Origin: Corynebacterium gerontici
Lineage (GTDB): Bacteria; Actinomycetota; Actinomycetes; Mycobacteriales; Mycobacteriaceae
Length of the DNA stretch: 64,000 nucleotides
Assembly (NCBI RefSeq): GCF_003813985.1
Contig: NZ_CP033897.1
Location: forward strand, 1,116,001 to 1,180,000
Direction: 5' to 3'
Shown: piece after piece, positions 45,496 to 54,666 of the stretch
How positions within the stretch are numbered: the stretch's first letter is position 1
Layout: each line of letters begins with the position of its first letter
Notes under the pieces: generated by a model
Told to the model about the DNA's origin: nothing
The model's input: only the letters and a program-made list of their open reading frames with translations
Database searches by the model: none
Made by a program: the position numbers and the translations under genes

Positions 45496-46566
45496 CTAAA
45501 TCACGTCATCGAAATTGGAGCGCTGATCGATGGGCGCTGGCTGCTGAATCGGCGCTGGACGTGTGGTTTCGCTGGGCTCATACAGTGAGGAGAGCGCCTC
45601 AATTGGCCCGGAGGAACGAATATCTCCTGATGCACCAACTGCACCTGATGGGCCTGAGAAGACGTCGTGATCTGGCTCTAATGCAGAGGCTTGCTCGTCA
45701 TCAACGTCAAGCCAAGCGGGGCGCTCAATCTTGCGGCGTTTGTCGTTCCACCGCATGAATTGGAAGGCCATTTCCACCAGCAATGAGAGGGATCCACCCA
45801 GCACTGTCATGCCGACGATATCTTGACCTGGTGTAATCACTGCGGCAATCACGAACAGTGTCATGATCACGAAACGGCGTTTGCCTTTGACCGCCTCATA
45901 GTGAAGCAACCCGAACATGTTCAGGGCCACCACAAAGAGGGGAACCTCGAAGCTGATCCCGAAAATGATCAAGGACGTGAGCAGGAACTTGAAATAGAGC
46001 GCACCAGAGAGTGCAGTGATCTGAACATCCCGGCCAAGCCCCAAAAAGAGCTCGAGGCCGAAAGCGATTACCCAGTAGGCGATCAATGCGCCCAGGACAA
46101 AAAGCAGCACTGCAACGCTGATGAAGGCGACACTTACGCGACGTTCATTCTTCATCATGCCGGGTGCTACAAAGGCCCAAATCTGCCAGAGCCACACCGG
46201 GGAGGAAAAGACGATGCCAGCGAGCGCGCCGACTTTCAAGCGCAGCATGAACATCTCAAAGGGAGCCGTTGCAATGAGGCGGCATTCGCCGTCCCTAGTC
46301 AAATCTGCTCTGAGTTCTGGCGAAATACGGCAGTACGGTCCGCGCAGAATATCGCCGAGTGATGGGATACCGGGAATGCTGACTTGGTACCAGATGAAGC
46401 CGATGACAGTGCCAATCGCGATGGCAAACAAGGCGATGATTACGCGGGTTCGAAGCTCTTGCAAGTGCTCCACAAGGGACATATCCGCTTGGGGATTTTC
46501 GTTAACCTTGCGCTTGCGCAACCGCTTTTTCGTTCTTGGTCGCTGTGATCCTCGGGGCTGGTTCAT
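45496..46566 (-). CDS. tatC: Twin-arginine translocase subunit TatC
   Basis: 356 residues, six predicted membrane helices. SLVEHLQELRTRVIIALFAI is the conserved N-terminal cytoplasmic signature and LKVGALAGIVFSSPVWLWQ the second helix region, with the conserved Glu of FEVPLF. It is the receptor for folded Tat substrates. The first periplasmic loop contains a cysteine pair (PYC and GEC). The N-terminus is very basic, and about 85 residues rich in Pro, Ser, Gln and Asp follow the last helix, unusually long for the family. tatA lies 95 nt upstream. Confidence 0.95.
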   Translation of the reverse strand: MNQPRGSQRPRTKKRLRKRKVNENPQADMSLVEHLQELRTRVIIALFAIAIGTVIGFIWYQVSIPGIPSLGDILRGPYCRISPELRADLTRDGECRLIATAPFEMFMLRLKVGALAGIVFSSPVWLWQIWAFVAPGMMKNERRVSVAFISVAVLLFVLGALIAYWVIAFGLELFLGLGRDVQITALSGALYFKFLLTSLIIFGISFEVPLFVVALNMFGLLHYEAVKGKRRFVIMTLFVIAAVITPGQDIVGMTVLGGSLSLLVEMAFQFMRWNDKRRKIERPAWLDVDDEQASALEPDHDVFSGPSGAVGASGDIRSSGPIEALSSLYEPSETTRPAPIQQPAPIDQRSNFDDVI

Positions 46567-46661
46567 CGTCTCGATCCATAAGTGAGGCTCAACTGAGCCA
46601 CCTGAAACCTACAAACCCCCATGGTGCCGGCGCGGGCCAGGACATGGGAGTGGGAAGAATG

Positions 46662-46940
46662 TTAACGCTGATTGGGCTGCTGTTGCTGTGGCAACTGCTG
46701 AGCCTGCGGCTGGGCTACGCCGGGCTGAGCGATGTTTGGCTGTTGCACAGGAGCCGGAGCGTGGATTTGGCGCTGCTGCGCCTCGTGACGCTCATCGTCG
46801 TTGCTCATCTCCTTGATCTCGGACTTGAAGATGCGAGCGGAACGTCCGATTGAACGGGCAGCGTCGGGAAGCTTCTTTGCACCGAAGAGCAAAACGAACA
46901 GCAATACGATGATTGCGATTTCCAATGGGCCGATTGACAT
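46662..46940 (-). CDS. tatA: Twin-arginine translocase subunit TatA
   Basis: 92 residues. A short N-out membrane helix (about 5-20), the hinge [20 protein letters not shown] and an amphipathic helix are classical for TatA, the pore-forming subunit. The last 35 residues are Gln- and Pro-rich and low-complexity. The ATG at 46940 has GGGAGGA 7 nt upstream; a longer frame to 46994 has no site and is rejected. Confidence 0.95.
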   Translation of the reverse strand: MSIGPLEIAIIVLLFVLLFGAKKLPDAARSIGRSARIFKSEIKEMSNDDERHEAQQRQIHAPAPVQQPNIAQPGVAQPQAQQLPQQQQPNQR

Positions 46941-47006
46941 GTCGGCGTCCTCCCAGCAAATTGCAGGTCGAAGTGAAAAGTATGAACGTAGCACGCAGGA
47001 AGCAAA

Positions 47007-47969
47007 CTACGGTTGATCATCATACGCGTTTAGCGCTCTTTGCGCGCGATGGAGCACTCCCTGCCGCAGATGGTCGGGCTCAAGGAGTCTCACGCGATCG
47101 GCGTTAGCCACCAAGAACCCTTCGAACCATGCACGATTTGCCACCGGAATGGTCACGCGCAGGACGTCTCCGCGCCGCTGCACTTCCGAGATTGTGATGG
47201 CTTCCAGCACCCATGCATCTTTTGCAGCCAACTCGCACACGGCGTGTTCGGGTGCCGAGGAGAAGCCAAATACATCGTCCGGATCAATTCTTGCGCTGGA
47301 CAATTCCATGTGGGGAGTTGCAGCAGACTCAAGCAGGTGCGCCTCGCTCATCCTATCGACGCGGAACATTCGGTGTCCCGCCAAGGCGTCGACGTAGCCC
47401 TTGAAATAGGTAGCGCCGTGCGCTGTGACAACGCTCGCCACGCTGGCTTCAAAGCTTCGAACCTCACCGCGGACGTTGCGGTATTCGAATGCGATTTTGC
47501 GCCTGGACTTCAACGCCTCGGACACCAAAACAAGCGATGGGTCCGCAACGGGTTGAGAAATCGACGCAATATCGAAGGCTCCTTCGGTGCCGCGCAGGTG
47601 CCGCTTTAATTTTTCAGCAACCGACGCCACCACCTCACTCTGCACGAAACCGGGAATTCCCTGCAGCGTTTGCATGGTAAGCAGCAAAGAACTTGCCTCT
47701 AGAGTGGTGAGTTTGAGCGGGCGATTGAGCCCGAGGTTGTTCATCACCGCTACCCCGCGATTTTCCACTCGCAGATCGAAAAGCTCATCGGGGTATTGGC
47801 CAAAGCCGCAAGTGGTGAGCAACTTGCTATCGGCTTTGAGTTGGGCAACGTCTACACCCAAATCGGCGGCTGCGCTGCTTAGCGCCAGATTGGGGTGCTG
47901 TTCCCAGTACTGCACCAGGTTAAGGATGCGCACAAGATCACTGAGCTTGCCGGAACGATCATCGCTCAC
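47007..47969 (-). CDS. pafC: WYL-domain transcriptional regulator PafC
   Basis: 320 residues. An N-terminal winged helix (about 8-75) and a WYL domain (about 140-230, with KIAFEYRNVRGE and ATYFKGYVDAL). With PafB it forms the activator of the mycobacterial SOS-independent DNA damage response. The GTG at 47969 has GGAGG 9 nt upstream; an ATG 6 nt earlier is too close to that site. It overlaps the end of pafB by 11 nt. Confidence 0.92.
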   Translation of the reverse strand: MSDDRSGKLSDLVRILNLVQYWEQHPNLALSSAAADLGVDVAQLKADSKLLTTCGFGQYPDELFDLRVENRGVAVMNNLGLNRPLKLTTLEASSLLLTMQTLQGIPGFVQSEVVASVAEKLKRHLRGTEGAFDIASISQPVADPSLVLVSEALKSRRKIAFEYRNVRGEVRSFEASVASVVTAHGATYFKGYVDALAGHRMFRVDRMSEAHLLESAATPHMELSSARIDPDDVFGFSSAPEHAVCELAAKDAWVLEAITISEVQRRGDVLRVTIPVANRAWFEGFLVANADRVRLLEPDHLRQGVLHRAQRALNAYDDQP

Positions 47970-49005
47970 CAACATTCACCTCCGTCTGACTGTGTTGCAC
48001 TGCCTGGTGCAGCAACGCCAGCACAGCCTCGCGAACATCTACGGGGGCAGTCACCACAATCTCAGGTGCGGCTTGGGCGGCTTCACGGATAAACCAGTCA
48101 CGTGAGACGTCGACAAGCTCGAACTCCTCCCCTTGCGGGACCGCACCTTGGGCAAGCGCATGATCCGGAGTGCCGCGGAAGCGCACGGTCACCTTCTGCG
48201 AGGAAAGCTGCTCTAGTAACAGCTCGGTGGCGTCATTAATGCTGGGCACCGGTTGTTCGGATTGAGCGTCAAGACGACGAACGTTACTGATGCGGGTCAT
48301 GCGGAAACTTCTTGGCGCACGCCGCGAGCGATCAAAACCTACAAGGTAGTTGCGCTGTGCATGAGCAATGATGTGCCAGGGCTCCATCTCACGAGCCTGC
48401 ACCGCGGCCTGGGGGTCTCGGCGATATTCAAATGTGATGGGAGACTTCTTCACCATCGCCTGCACAATCTGGTCATAGTCTTCACCTGCGATGGACGCGT
48501 CATCGCCAACCGCACGGAGCTGGGTGGGTTCAGAAACGAAGTCGTTCGCAGCTGCAATCTTGGTCCAGCCTGCCCGCGACAGCGCTGAAAGTTGTGTGCC
48601 CGAACCGAGCTTGGCGGCCAAGGCAATCACTTTTGCCTCTTCTTCATCAAAGGTGATGGTTTCTGTCTCCCCGGAATCCAGCAGTTGATAACGGGTAGCC
48701 TTGCCTGACTCGCTCAACACCCGCACCGGCGCACCCGCCTTATTCAGCAGCAACACGTCGAGATGGAGCCTACGTGCTGGGTCCTTCAGCTCGGAATATC
48801 CGGGAATTTTTTGGATCAGCCAACTGCTATCCACTGGCTCGGAACTTTTTTGCGCCCAATTGCTGAGCGTGGCAAGAAGATTCACCACCCGCTCGGCCGT
48901 GCGATCCTCCTTCGCAGTCGCTTTCCCCGCGCGTGAAGATCCGCCTTGAAGCGGTCCGCCCGACGTTGCCCCGTTCATCGCTGTAGCGTTCATTGCTTCG
49001 TTCAT
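47959..49005 (-). CDS. pafB: WYL-domain transcriptional regulator PafB
   Basis: 348 residues. A low-complexity N-terminus (about 1-30, Asn/Ala/Gly-rich), a winged helix (about 35-110), the WYL domain (PITFEYRRDPQ, HIIAHAQRNYLVGFDRSR) and a WCX-type C-terminal domain. Partner of PafC. Start overlaps the pafA stop by 4 nt (ATGA). An alternative start after the low-complexity segment is possible, but the overlap favours 49005. Confidence 0.92.
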   Translation of the reverse strand: MNEAMNATAMNGATSGGPLQGGSSRAGKATAKEDRTAERVVNLLATLSNWAQKSSEPVDSSWLIQKIPGYSELKDPARRLHLDVLLLNKAGAPVRVLSESGKATRYQLLDSGETETITFDEEEAKVIALAAKLGSGTQLSALSRAGWTKIAAANDFVSEPTQLRAVGDDASIAGEDYDQIVQAMVKKSPITFEYRRDPQAAVQAREMEPWHIIAHAQRNYLVGFDRSRRAPRSFRMTRISNVRRLDAQSEQPVPSINDATELLLEQLSSQKVTVRFRGTPDHALAQGAVPQGEEFELVDVSRDWFIREAAQAAPEIVVTAPVDVREAVLALLHQAVQHSQTEVNVGER

Positions 49006-50408
49006 CGTTGTCCCGCGGACGCATCCATGGCGGCGAGCAACTGGTCTACTTCCTCGTTGCTGTTGCTCAAAGGCTCGGCGAGTTCCACTATGCGCGGCTC
49101 AGGTCGAAGCACTTTCAAGCGAACCCAGTCGCATGCCACGGGCACGCCGAGTGTTTGCGCATGGTGCAGAAAAAGCCCGCGCAAATGAGCGCGTGTGGTG
49201 CGCGGAGCAGTGCTGGTGGCGGTTTCAATAGCAGCGTCGTCAATCCAGCGGCTCACCACTCCTTTGGCCTCCAGGGCAAGAAAAATCCCTCTACCAGGCC
49301 TAATGTCGTGATAGGCCAGGTCGATATGCTTGAGCTTGGGATGCTCAAAAGAGTTGGTGTCAAGACCGAGTCGGCGCTGGAATTGTCGAAGTATGCCGAG
49401 CTTGATGGCCCAATCAACGTGCTTGCCAAGTAGCGCGAAGTCTTGGCGTTCGATCGCGTCCAGCACTTCTCCCCACAGCGAGACGACCTTTGCCATCTCC
49501 GCATTTGGGGTTCCTTCATCGGGCCGCTGTTCAAGCCACTTGATTGCTGCGGCCTGGTAGCGGCGCTGCACTTCTAGCGCACTGAGGTTGCTGCCGTCGC
49601 TGAGTTCCACGAGAACTTGGCCACTGGTATCCCGGCTCACATCCCGGATCGCCTGCATTTCGTTCCCGAGCGCCTCGATCGGCAGCTCCCACCCGGCCTC
49701 AATCATTTCCAGCACCAAGTGCGTTGTGCCGATCTTTAATGCCACGGACGTTTCGGACATGTTCGAGTCACCGACGATCACATGCAATCTGCGGTATTGG
49801 TGCGAATCCGCGTGCGGTTCATCGCGGGTATTGATGATTGGTCTCGAGCGCGTGGTAGCGCTCGATACACCCTCCCACACGTGATCGGCACGTTGAGAGA
49901 TCTGGAACGCGCCGTCTTGAATGCTGCCCGCCCCGCAGATCAGTTGGCGGGTAATCAAGAACGGTAGCAGTTGCTTGCCAAGAGTCTTGAGCACGGCAGA
50001 GCGTCCCACCAGGTAGTTTTCGTGGCAGCCATAGGAGTTGCCGAAGGAATCCAGATTGTTTTTCAGCAGGTACACTCGCCCGCCGATGCCTTCTTGATTA
50101 AGGCGATCCTCGGCTTTGCGGGCGAGTTCATCAACGATTCGATCGCCTGCGCGCTCATGCGCGATCAGTGAGCTCAGCGTGTCGCATTCCGCAGTCGCAA
50201 CTTCGGGGTGGCTGCCCACGTCTAGGTAGAGCCGGGAGCCGTTGGTGAGAAAGACATTGGAGCTCGACCACTGCTCGACCACCGGACGAAACATATACCG
50301 AGCAATTTCTTCAGCCGGCAGCCGCTTGGCACCTCCTTCTTGGATGCATGTGATGCCGTATTCGGTTTCGATGCCGGTGACTCTTCGAGCGAAAACTCCT
50401 GCGTTCAC
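49002..50408 (-). CDS. pafA: Pup-protein ligase PafA
   Basis: 468 residues. Carboxylate-amine ligase that joins the C-terminal glutamate of Pup to substrate lysines. GIETEYGITC holds the catalytic Glu and Mg-binding face, YLDVGSHPEVATAECD and the ENYLVGRS segment with INTRDEPHAD are conserved. The GTG at 50408 is 3 nt after the pup stop; the AAGGGCGGG of the pup end may serve as ribosome site. No prcB or prcA lies between pup and pafA, unlike in mycobacteria. Confidence 0.96.
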   Translation of the reverse strand: MNAGVFARRVTGIETEYGITCIQEGGAKRLPAEEIARYMFRPVVEQWSSSNVFLTNGSRLYLDVGSHPEVATAECDTLSSLIAHERAGDRIVDELARKAEDRLNQEGIGGRVYLLKNNLDSFGNSYGCHENYLVGRSAVLKTLGKQLLPFLITRQLICGAGSIQDGAFQISQRADHVWEGVSSATTRSRPIINTRDEPHADSHQYRRLHVIVGDSNMSETSVALKIGTTHLVLEMIEAGWELPIEALGNEMQAIRDVSRDTSGQVLVELSDGSNLSALEVQRRYQAAAIKWLEQRPDEGTPNAEMAKVVSLWGEVLDAIERQDFALLGKHVDWAIKLGILRQFQRRLGLDTNSFEHPKLKHIDLAYHDIRPGRGIFLALEAKGVVSRWIDDAAIETATSTAPRTTRAHLRGLFLHHAQTLGVPVACDWVRLKVLRPEPRIVELAEPLSNSNEEVDQLLAAMDASAGQR

Positions 50409-50411
50409 GGC

Positions 50412-50594
50412 CTATTGCCCGCCCTTTTGCACGTAGGAGCGCACAAATTCTTCTGCATTGTTTTCCAACAAGCCGTCGATCTCATCGAGCAACTCATCCA
50501 CGCCTTCGGTATGAATTTGCGCTTGCCCCGCCTGCTGTTCCTCGTGTTCCTCTTCGTCACGAGTACCACCCGAGTACACCTGTGATCCACCCAT
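50412..50594 (-). CDS. pup: Prokaryotic ubiquitin-like protein Pup
   Basis: 60 residues, intrinsically disordered, acidic, with a C-terminal helix region (EGVDELLDEIDGLLENNAEE) and the end VQKGGQ. The terminal Gln must be deamidated by Dop to Glu before PafA can use it. AGGAC lies 6 nt before the ATG. It is flanked by dop and pafA. Confidence 0.97.
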   Translation of the reverse strand: MGGSQVYSGGTRDEEEHEEQQAGQAQIHTEGVDELLDEIDGLLENNAEEFVRSYVQKGGQ

Positions 50595-50647
50595 GAACTG
50601 TCCTTTCTCTTTTTGTAGCAGTGTATTTCCTTTGCGGGCATGGAGGC

Positions 50648-52162
50648 CTAGTGTTCATCCACCCGCTCCACACCCGAGATGTGCTCAAGCTTTTCGACGT
50701 CCACCGTGCCCGATACGAACTCTTCCACGTCGAACCCGGCGCGTTGACAGTCGCTGGCATTGGGATGACGCAGATCTGCAATGCGCAGCACCTGGCCGTT
50801 GATGGTGATTCGTTCCCACGAGGCCGCTTCGAGCGCTGGGCATAACTGGGCTTTGCCCCGGAAGTACGCGCGGGTATCTGTGGGCGGTTCTTGCTGTGCT
50901 TTGTGCAGCTCATTGTGTGTGAATAGCTCGCGCATGCGCCCTTTGCGCACTAGCGCATGATAGAGCGATTTCGCTGGATCGATGTCCGTATACTGCAGAT
51001 CGATCGCCTGCATCTTGGGGCTTTCCATAGGCACGCCACGCTGCTCAAATGATCGGATGAGGCTCAGCTTTGCGCACCAATCCAGCAGATCGGATGCATG
51101 TTCCGGTCCTCGTTGCAGCGCCGATGCCACCTCGTCCCAGACCTGCAAGACGTGCGCGTCTTCCTGGGTACTTGCCTCGACCCTTTCGCGGTAGCGCTGC
51201 AGCACCTCGAGTGCAGTGAGTGCTTCTCCATTGCTCAGTTGCATGCGATGGGTCAAGGTGAGGTCGTAGGAGACTTTGCGTACTTCCTCGACGGGAGCCT
51301 CCAGGTTGAGATCAGAAAAGTCCACGCCGCGTTCAATGGCGTCGAGCACCAGCGAGGTCATCCCGTACTTCAGTAGCATTGAGGTATGCGACATGTTGGC
51401 GTCGCCAATGATGACGTGAAGCCTTCCGGTTTTCTCGTTGCTGTGGGATTCATCGCGAGTATTGATGATTCCTCGGTTCATCGTCGTTTCCAGCGAGATT
51501 GCCTGTTCGATGTAATCGGCCCGCTGTGAAATCTGGAACCCAGAACCGTCACCTCGGGGTCCCTTGCCTACTCTTCCTGCCCCAATGAACACCATACGGG
51601 CGATGAAGAAGGGTATGAGTGCCTGGGCGAGTGTTTCAAAAAGGGTGCTTCTGGAATAGGAGTAGTTTTCGTGCGCGCCGTAGCTTGCACCTTTGCCATC
51701 CACGTTGTTCTTATACAACTTCAGTGCTGGGCATGGGGCGTGGCCGTCGAGGACGGATTCGTTTCTTCGCGTGTGTTCTTCCAACAAGGCGGCAGCGCCT
51801 CGCAGCACGAGGTCGCCCGCTGCATCATAGCGAGCTGCTTCAATCGCACTCGTAACTTCAGGTGTTGAATATTCAGGGTGCGCATGATCGACATAGAAGC
51901 GCCCGCCGTTGTGAAGCATTACGTTGGCAACCCCAATGGCGTTGGGGTCGATGGTTGGCACAGTGTGGTAGCGGCGCAGGTCAAAGCCACGGGCATCGCG
52001 AAGCGGAGATTCTGCGGCAAAATCCCAACGAGAGCGACGTAGCGCCTGATGTTTCAGCGCGTAGGCGACCACTGCGTGGGTGGAGCTCACGATCGGCGAA
52101 AGCGTGAGATCCGCCGGTGTGGCAATGCCGTATTCGGTTTCAGCGCCGATGATGCGAGCCAT
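50648..52162 (-). CDS. dop: Pup deamidase/depupylase Dop
   Basis: 504 residues, PafA paralogue. IIGAETEYGIA with the catalytic region, IDPNAIGVANVMLHNGGRFY, YVDHAHPEYSTPEV and SHSNEKTGRLHVIIGDANMS are typical. It deamidates Pup and removes it from tagged proteins. GGGGAGA lies 5 nt before the ATG. The start is 16 nt after the Mpa/ARC stop. Confidence 0.96.
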   Translation of the reverse strand: MARIIGAETEYGIATPADLTLSPIVSSTHAVVAYALKHQALRRSRWDFAAESPLRDARGFDLRRYHTVPTIDPNAIGVANVMLHNGGRFYVDHAHPEYSTPEVTSAIEAARYDAAGDLVLRGAAALLEEHTRRNESVLDGHAPCPALKLYKNNVDGKGASYGAHENYSYSRSTLFETLAQALIPFFIARMVFIGAGRVGKGPRGDGSGFQISQRADYIEQAISLETTMNRGIINTRDESHSNEKTGRLHVIIGDANMSHTSMLLKYGMTSLVLDAIERGVDFSDLNLEAPVEEVRKVSYDLTLTHRMQLSNGEALTALEVLQRYRERVEASTQEDAHVLQVWDEVASALQRGPEHASDLLDWCAKLSLIRSFEQRGVPMESPKMQAIDLQYTDIDPAKSLYHALVRKGRMRELFTHNELHKAQQEPPTDTRAYFRGKAQLCPALEAASWERITINGQVLRIADLRHPNASDCQRAGFDVEEFVSGTVDVEKLEHISGVERVDEH

Positions 52163-52178
52163 GAGTTCTCCCCTTCTG

Positions 52179-53774
52179 CTAGCTGCCTGCCAAGATTTCT
52201 ACTGCCTGGATCTTGCGGCCGCGCACGGTCTGTTTGCTCAACAGACGCGTCCACAACTCTGGGTGCGAAGTGTTTGGCAGATCCTCATTTTCGCGGTTTT
52301 CGGCATCGATGGCTTGATAGAAGTGCTCGCGGCTCAACCCGCCTTCGCCTCGCCGAATGTGTGCCTTGATGGCTGCTTTCTTGGCGCGATCGACGATATT
52401 CGCGATCATTGCACCCGAGGCGAAATCCCTATAGTGCAGCACCGTGACCGAGCCGTCCTCAAAGCTCAGCCGAATAAAGGGTTTATCTGCGAAGAGATAG
52501 TCCACGGCGGCGTTGATAAGCTCTTGGAGCTCCCCACCGTGCGACAAAGGAATATCGCCTTGAAGGTGTTTGGTGAAAATGTCCCTTGCGGCGGCCTTTC
52601 CTGGCCGTTCTACGCGAATCTTGACGTCGAGGCGGCCTGGGCGCAGGATGGCCGGGTCGATGAGTTCTTCACGGTTGGTGGCGCCCACAACGATGACGTT
52701 GCTGAGGCCTTCTACCCCATCGAGTTCGGCGAGGAGTTGCGGCACTACCGTCGTTTCCATATCGGAACTCACACCGGAGCCGCGGGTGCGGAAGATCGAC
52801 TCCATCTCGTCGAAAAACACGATCACCGGGCGGCCATCTTGTGCGAGTTCACGTGCTCGTTCAAAGATCAAACGGATGCGGCGTTCCGTCTCCCCCACGA
52901 ATTTATTGAGCAGCTCCGGGCCTTTGACGTTGATGAAGTAGCTCGCGCCATCGCCGCCGATTCGCTCGGAAAGAGAATGAGCCACTGCCTTGGCGATTAA
53001 CGTTTTGCCGCAACCGGGCGGGCCGTACAGCAGCACGCCTTTCGGAGGACGCAGATCGTATTCCCGGTACAGTTCCGGGTGAGTAAAAGGCAACTCCACG
53101 GCGTCTTGAATGTCTTCGATTTGTGAATCAAGCCCGCCGATCTCTTGGTAGGTGACGTCGGGAATCTCCTCCAACACCAGCTTGGTCACCTCAGTTTTCG
53201 GGATCACTTCAAAGCAGAAACCTGCCTTAAGATCCACTAACAAGGTATCCCCCGCCTTCGGCGTTGGTGCCCCCTGTGCAAGCAGCGGCGCAGCTACCTC
53301 CACCACATGCTCTTCACCATTGTGGTCCGCTACCAACACTCGCCCCTGCGAAATATTCTCAATCAGTGTGACGAGCACGCCAGTATTGGCAAAGCCACAG
53401 GATTCCACCACCTGACTTGCCTCACCCAAGCGCACGCGGGTACCCGGCACCAAGGTGCTGGGATCTACTGAGGGGCTGACTTTGAGGCGCATACGTCGCC
53501 CCGCCGTGAACACTTCCGCGGTATGAACGCCACCCCAGCCGAGTTCCAGCAAAGTGCCATAGGTGGAGGGCGGATCAGCGAGTTCTTCCAACTGCTGCTG
53601 GAGCAGTTGGAGCTTATCGCGGGTGGCTCGCAAGACCTCCGCAAGCTTGGCATTGCGCTCGCCTAAACGATCACGAGCCATGTTCGCGCGAACAAGCTCC
53701 GACTTCAGCCCCTGAAGCGAATGTGTGGATGCTTGATCTGTCGCCGGCACCTGATCAGACCCTGAACGTTGCAT
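52179..53774 (-). CDS. arc: AAA+ unfoldase Mpa/ARC of the pupylation system
   Basis: 531 residues. An N-terminal coiled coil (about 20-65) that binds Pup, tandem OB domains (about 70-215), then one AAA module with [19 protein letters not shown] and [17 protein letters not shown]. It threads pupylated proteins. The C-terminus ends EILAGS and lacks the Gln-Tyr-Leu-type tail by which mycobacterial Mpa docks on the 20S proteasome, in line with the absence of proteasome genes. The start is uncertain: ATG at 53774 or a GTG 9 nt upstream; a longer frame to 53909 would overlap trmI and is rejected. Confidence 0.93.
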   Translation of the reverse strand: MQRSGSDQVPATDQASTHSLQGLKSELVRANMARDRLGERNAKLAEVLRATRDKLQLLQQQLEELADPPSTYGTLLELGWGGVHTAEVFTAGRRMRLKVSPSVDPSTLVPGTRVRLGEASQVVESCGFANTGVLVTLIENISQGRVLVADHNGEEHVVEVAAPLLAQGAPTPKAGDTLLVDLKAGFCFEVIPKTEVTKLVLEEIPDVTYQEIGGLDSQIEDIQDAVELPFTHPELYREYDLRPPKGVLLYGPPGCGKTLIAKAVAHSLSERIGGDGASYFINVKGPELLNKFVGETERRIRLIFERARELAQDGRPVIVFFDEMESIFRTRGSGVSSDMETTVVPQLLAELDGVEGLSNVIVVGATNREELIDPAILRPGRLDVKIRVERPGKAAARDIFTKHLQGDIPLSHGGELQELINAAVDYLFADKPFIRLSFEDGSVTVLHYRDFASGAMIANIVDRAKKAAIKAHIRRGEGGLSREHFYQAIDAENRENEDLPNTSHPELWTRLLSKQTVRGRKIQAVEILAGS

Positions 53775-53823
53775 ACCCTTCACTTTAATGCACCCGGATT
53801 GAACGCTGTTCGAGTGCTGTGGC

Positions 53824-54660
53824 TTACTTACGGGCTTTGCGCTGCGGCCTCGGCGGCGTGACGCCGTCGGCAAGCCTGCGAGTCCACACCAAGAATGCGG
53901 TGTGCGCATTCATGCGGTGCTCCGGGCGCGTAGCCAGGCCTTCAACACGCCAATCGCGAATCAGTGATTCCCAGGCGCGAGGTTCGGTGAAGCATTGTTG
54001 CTCACGGATGCCCTCCATCACCTTCATCAACTGCGGCACGGTTGCTACGTAGGTCATCAACACGCCGCCGGGCTGCAGCAAGGATTTGGCCGTGGCGAGG
54101 CATTCCCACGGTGCCAGCATGTCCAAAATGATGCGGTCAACGGGCCCGCCCAAGTCTTCGACGGTAACGTCATTGAAGTCCCCGAGCCGCGGATGCCAAT
54201 TCTCCGGGGCGCCGTTGAAATACCATTCAACATTCTTTTGCGCATATTCCAGATGGTCTTCGCGGATTTCATAGGAGAACACTTCGCCTTCGTGTCCCAC
54301 CGCGCGCAGCAGGGTCATGGACAATGCGCCGGAGCCCGCACCAGCCTCCAGGACTCGTGCGCCGGGGAAGATATCGCCTTCCACCAGGATCTGCGCGGAA
54401 TCTTTCGGGTAGATCACCGCGGCACCTCGCGGCATGGACAAGACGTGATCCACAAGCAGGTGGCGGAAGCATAGGTACTCACAGCCTTGCTCGGACTTCA
54501 CCACCGTGCCCTCGTCCTGACCGATGATGTCATCGTGGCGGATCGCGCCCTTGTGGGTGAAGTATTGTTCACCTTCCACCAGCGTGATAGTGGCATGACG
54601 GCGCTTTGGGTCGGTGAGCTGGACGCGGTCGCCAGCCTGGAAAGGTCCTGAATAAGCCAT
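53824..54660 (-). CDS. trmI: tRNA (adenine-58-N1)-methyltransferase TrmI
   Basis: 278 residues. An N-terminal beta domain ([13 protein letters not shown]) and a Rossmann methyltransferase domain with [13 protein letters not shown] near residue 107 and DMLAPWECL holding the catalytic Asp. It methylates A58 in the T loop of tRNAs. It starts 6 nt after the aminopeptidase stop and leads the run into arc-dop-pup, as in mycobacteria. The C-terminus is basic (RPQRKARK). Confidence 0.94.
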   Translation of the reverse strand: MAYSGPFQAGDRVQLTDPKRRHATITLVEGEQYFTHKGAIRHDDIIGQDEGTVVKSEQGCEYLCFRHLLVDHVLSMPRGAAVIYPKDSAQILVEGDIFPGARVLEAGAGSGALSMTLLRAVGHEGEVFSYEIREDHLEYAQKNVEWYFNGAPENWHPRLGDFNDVTVEDLGGPVDRIILDMLAPWECLATAKSLLQPGGVLMTYVATVPQLMKVMEGIREQQCFTEPRAWESLIRDWRVEGLATRPEHRMNAHTAFLVWTRRLADGVTPPRPQRKARK

Positions 54661-54666
54661 GAGCGT

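Noticed and set aside
53775-53909. 45-codon N-terminal extension of the Mpa/ARC frame
   Set aside because: It overlaps the end of trmI and is not like the family N-terminus.
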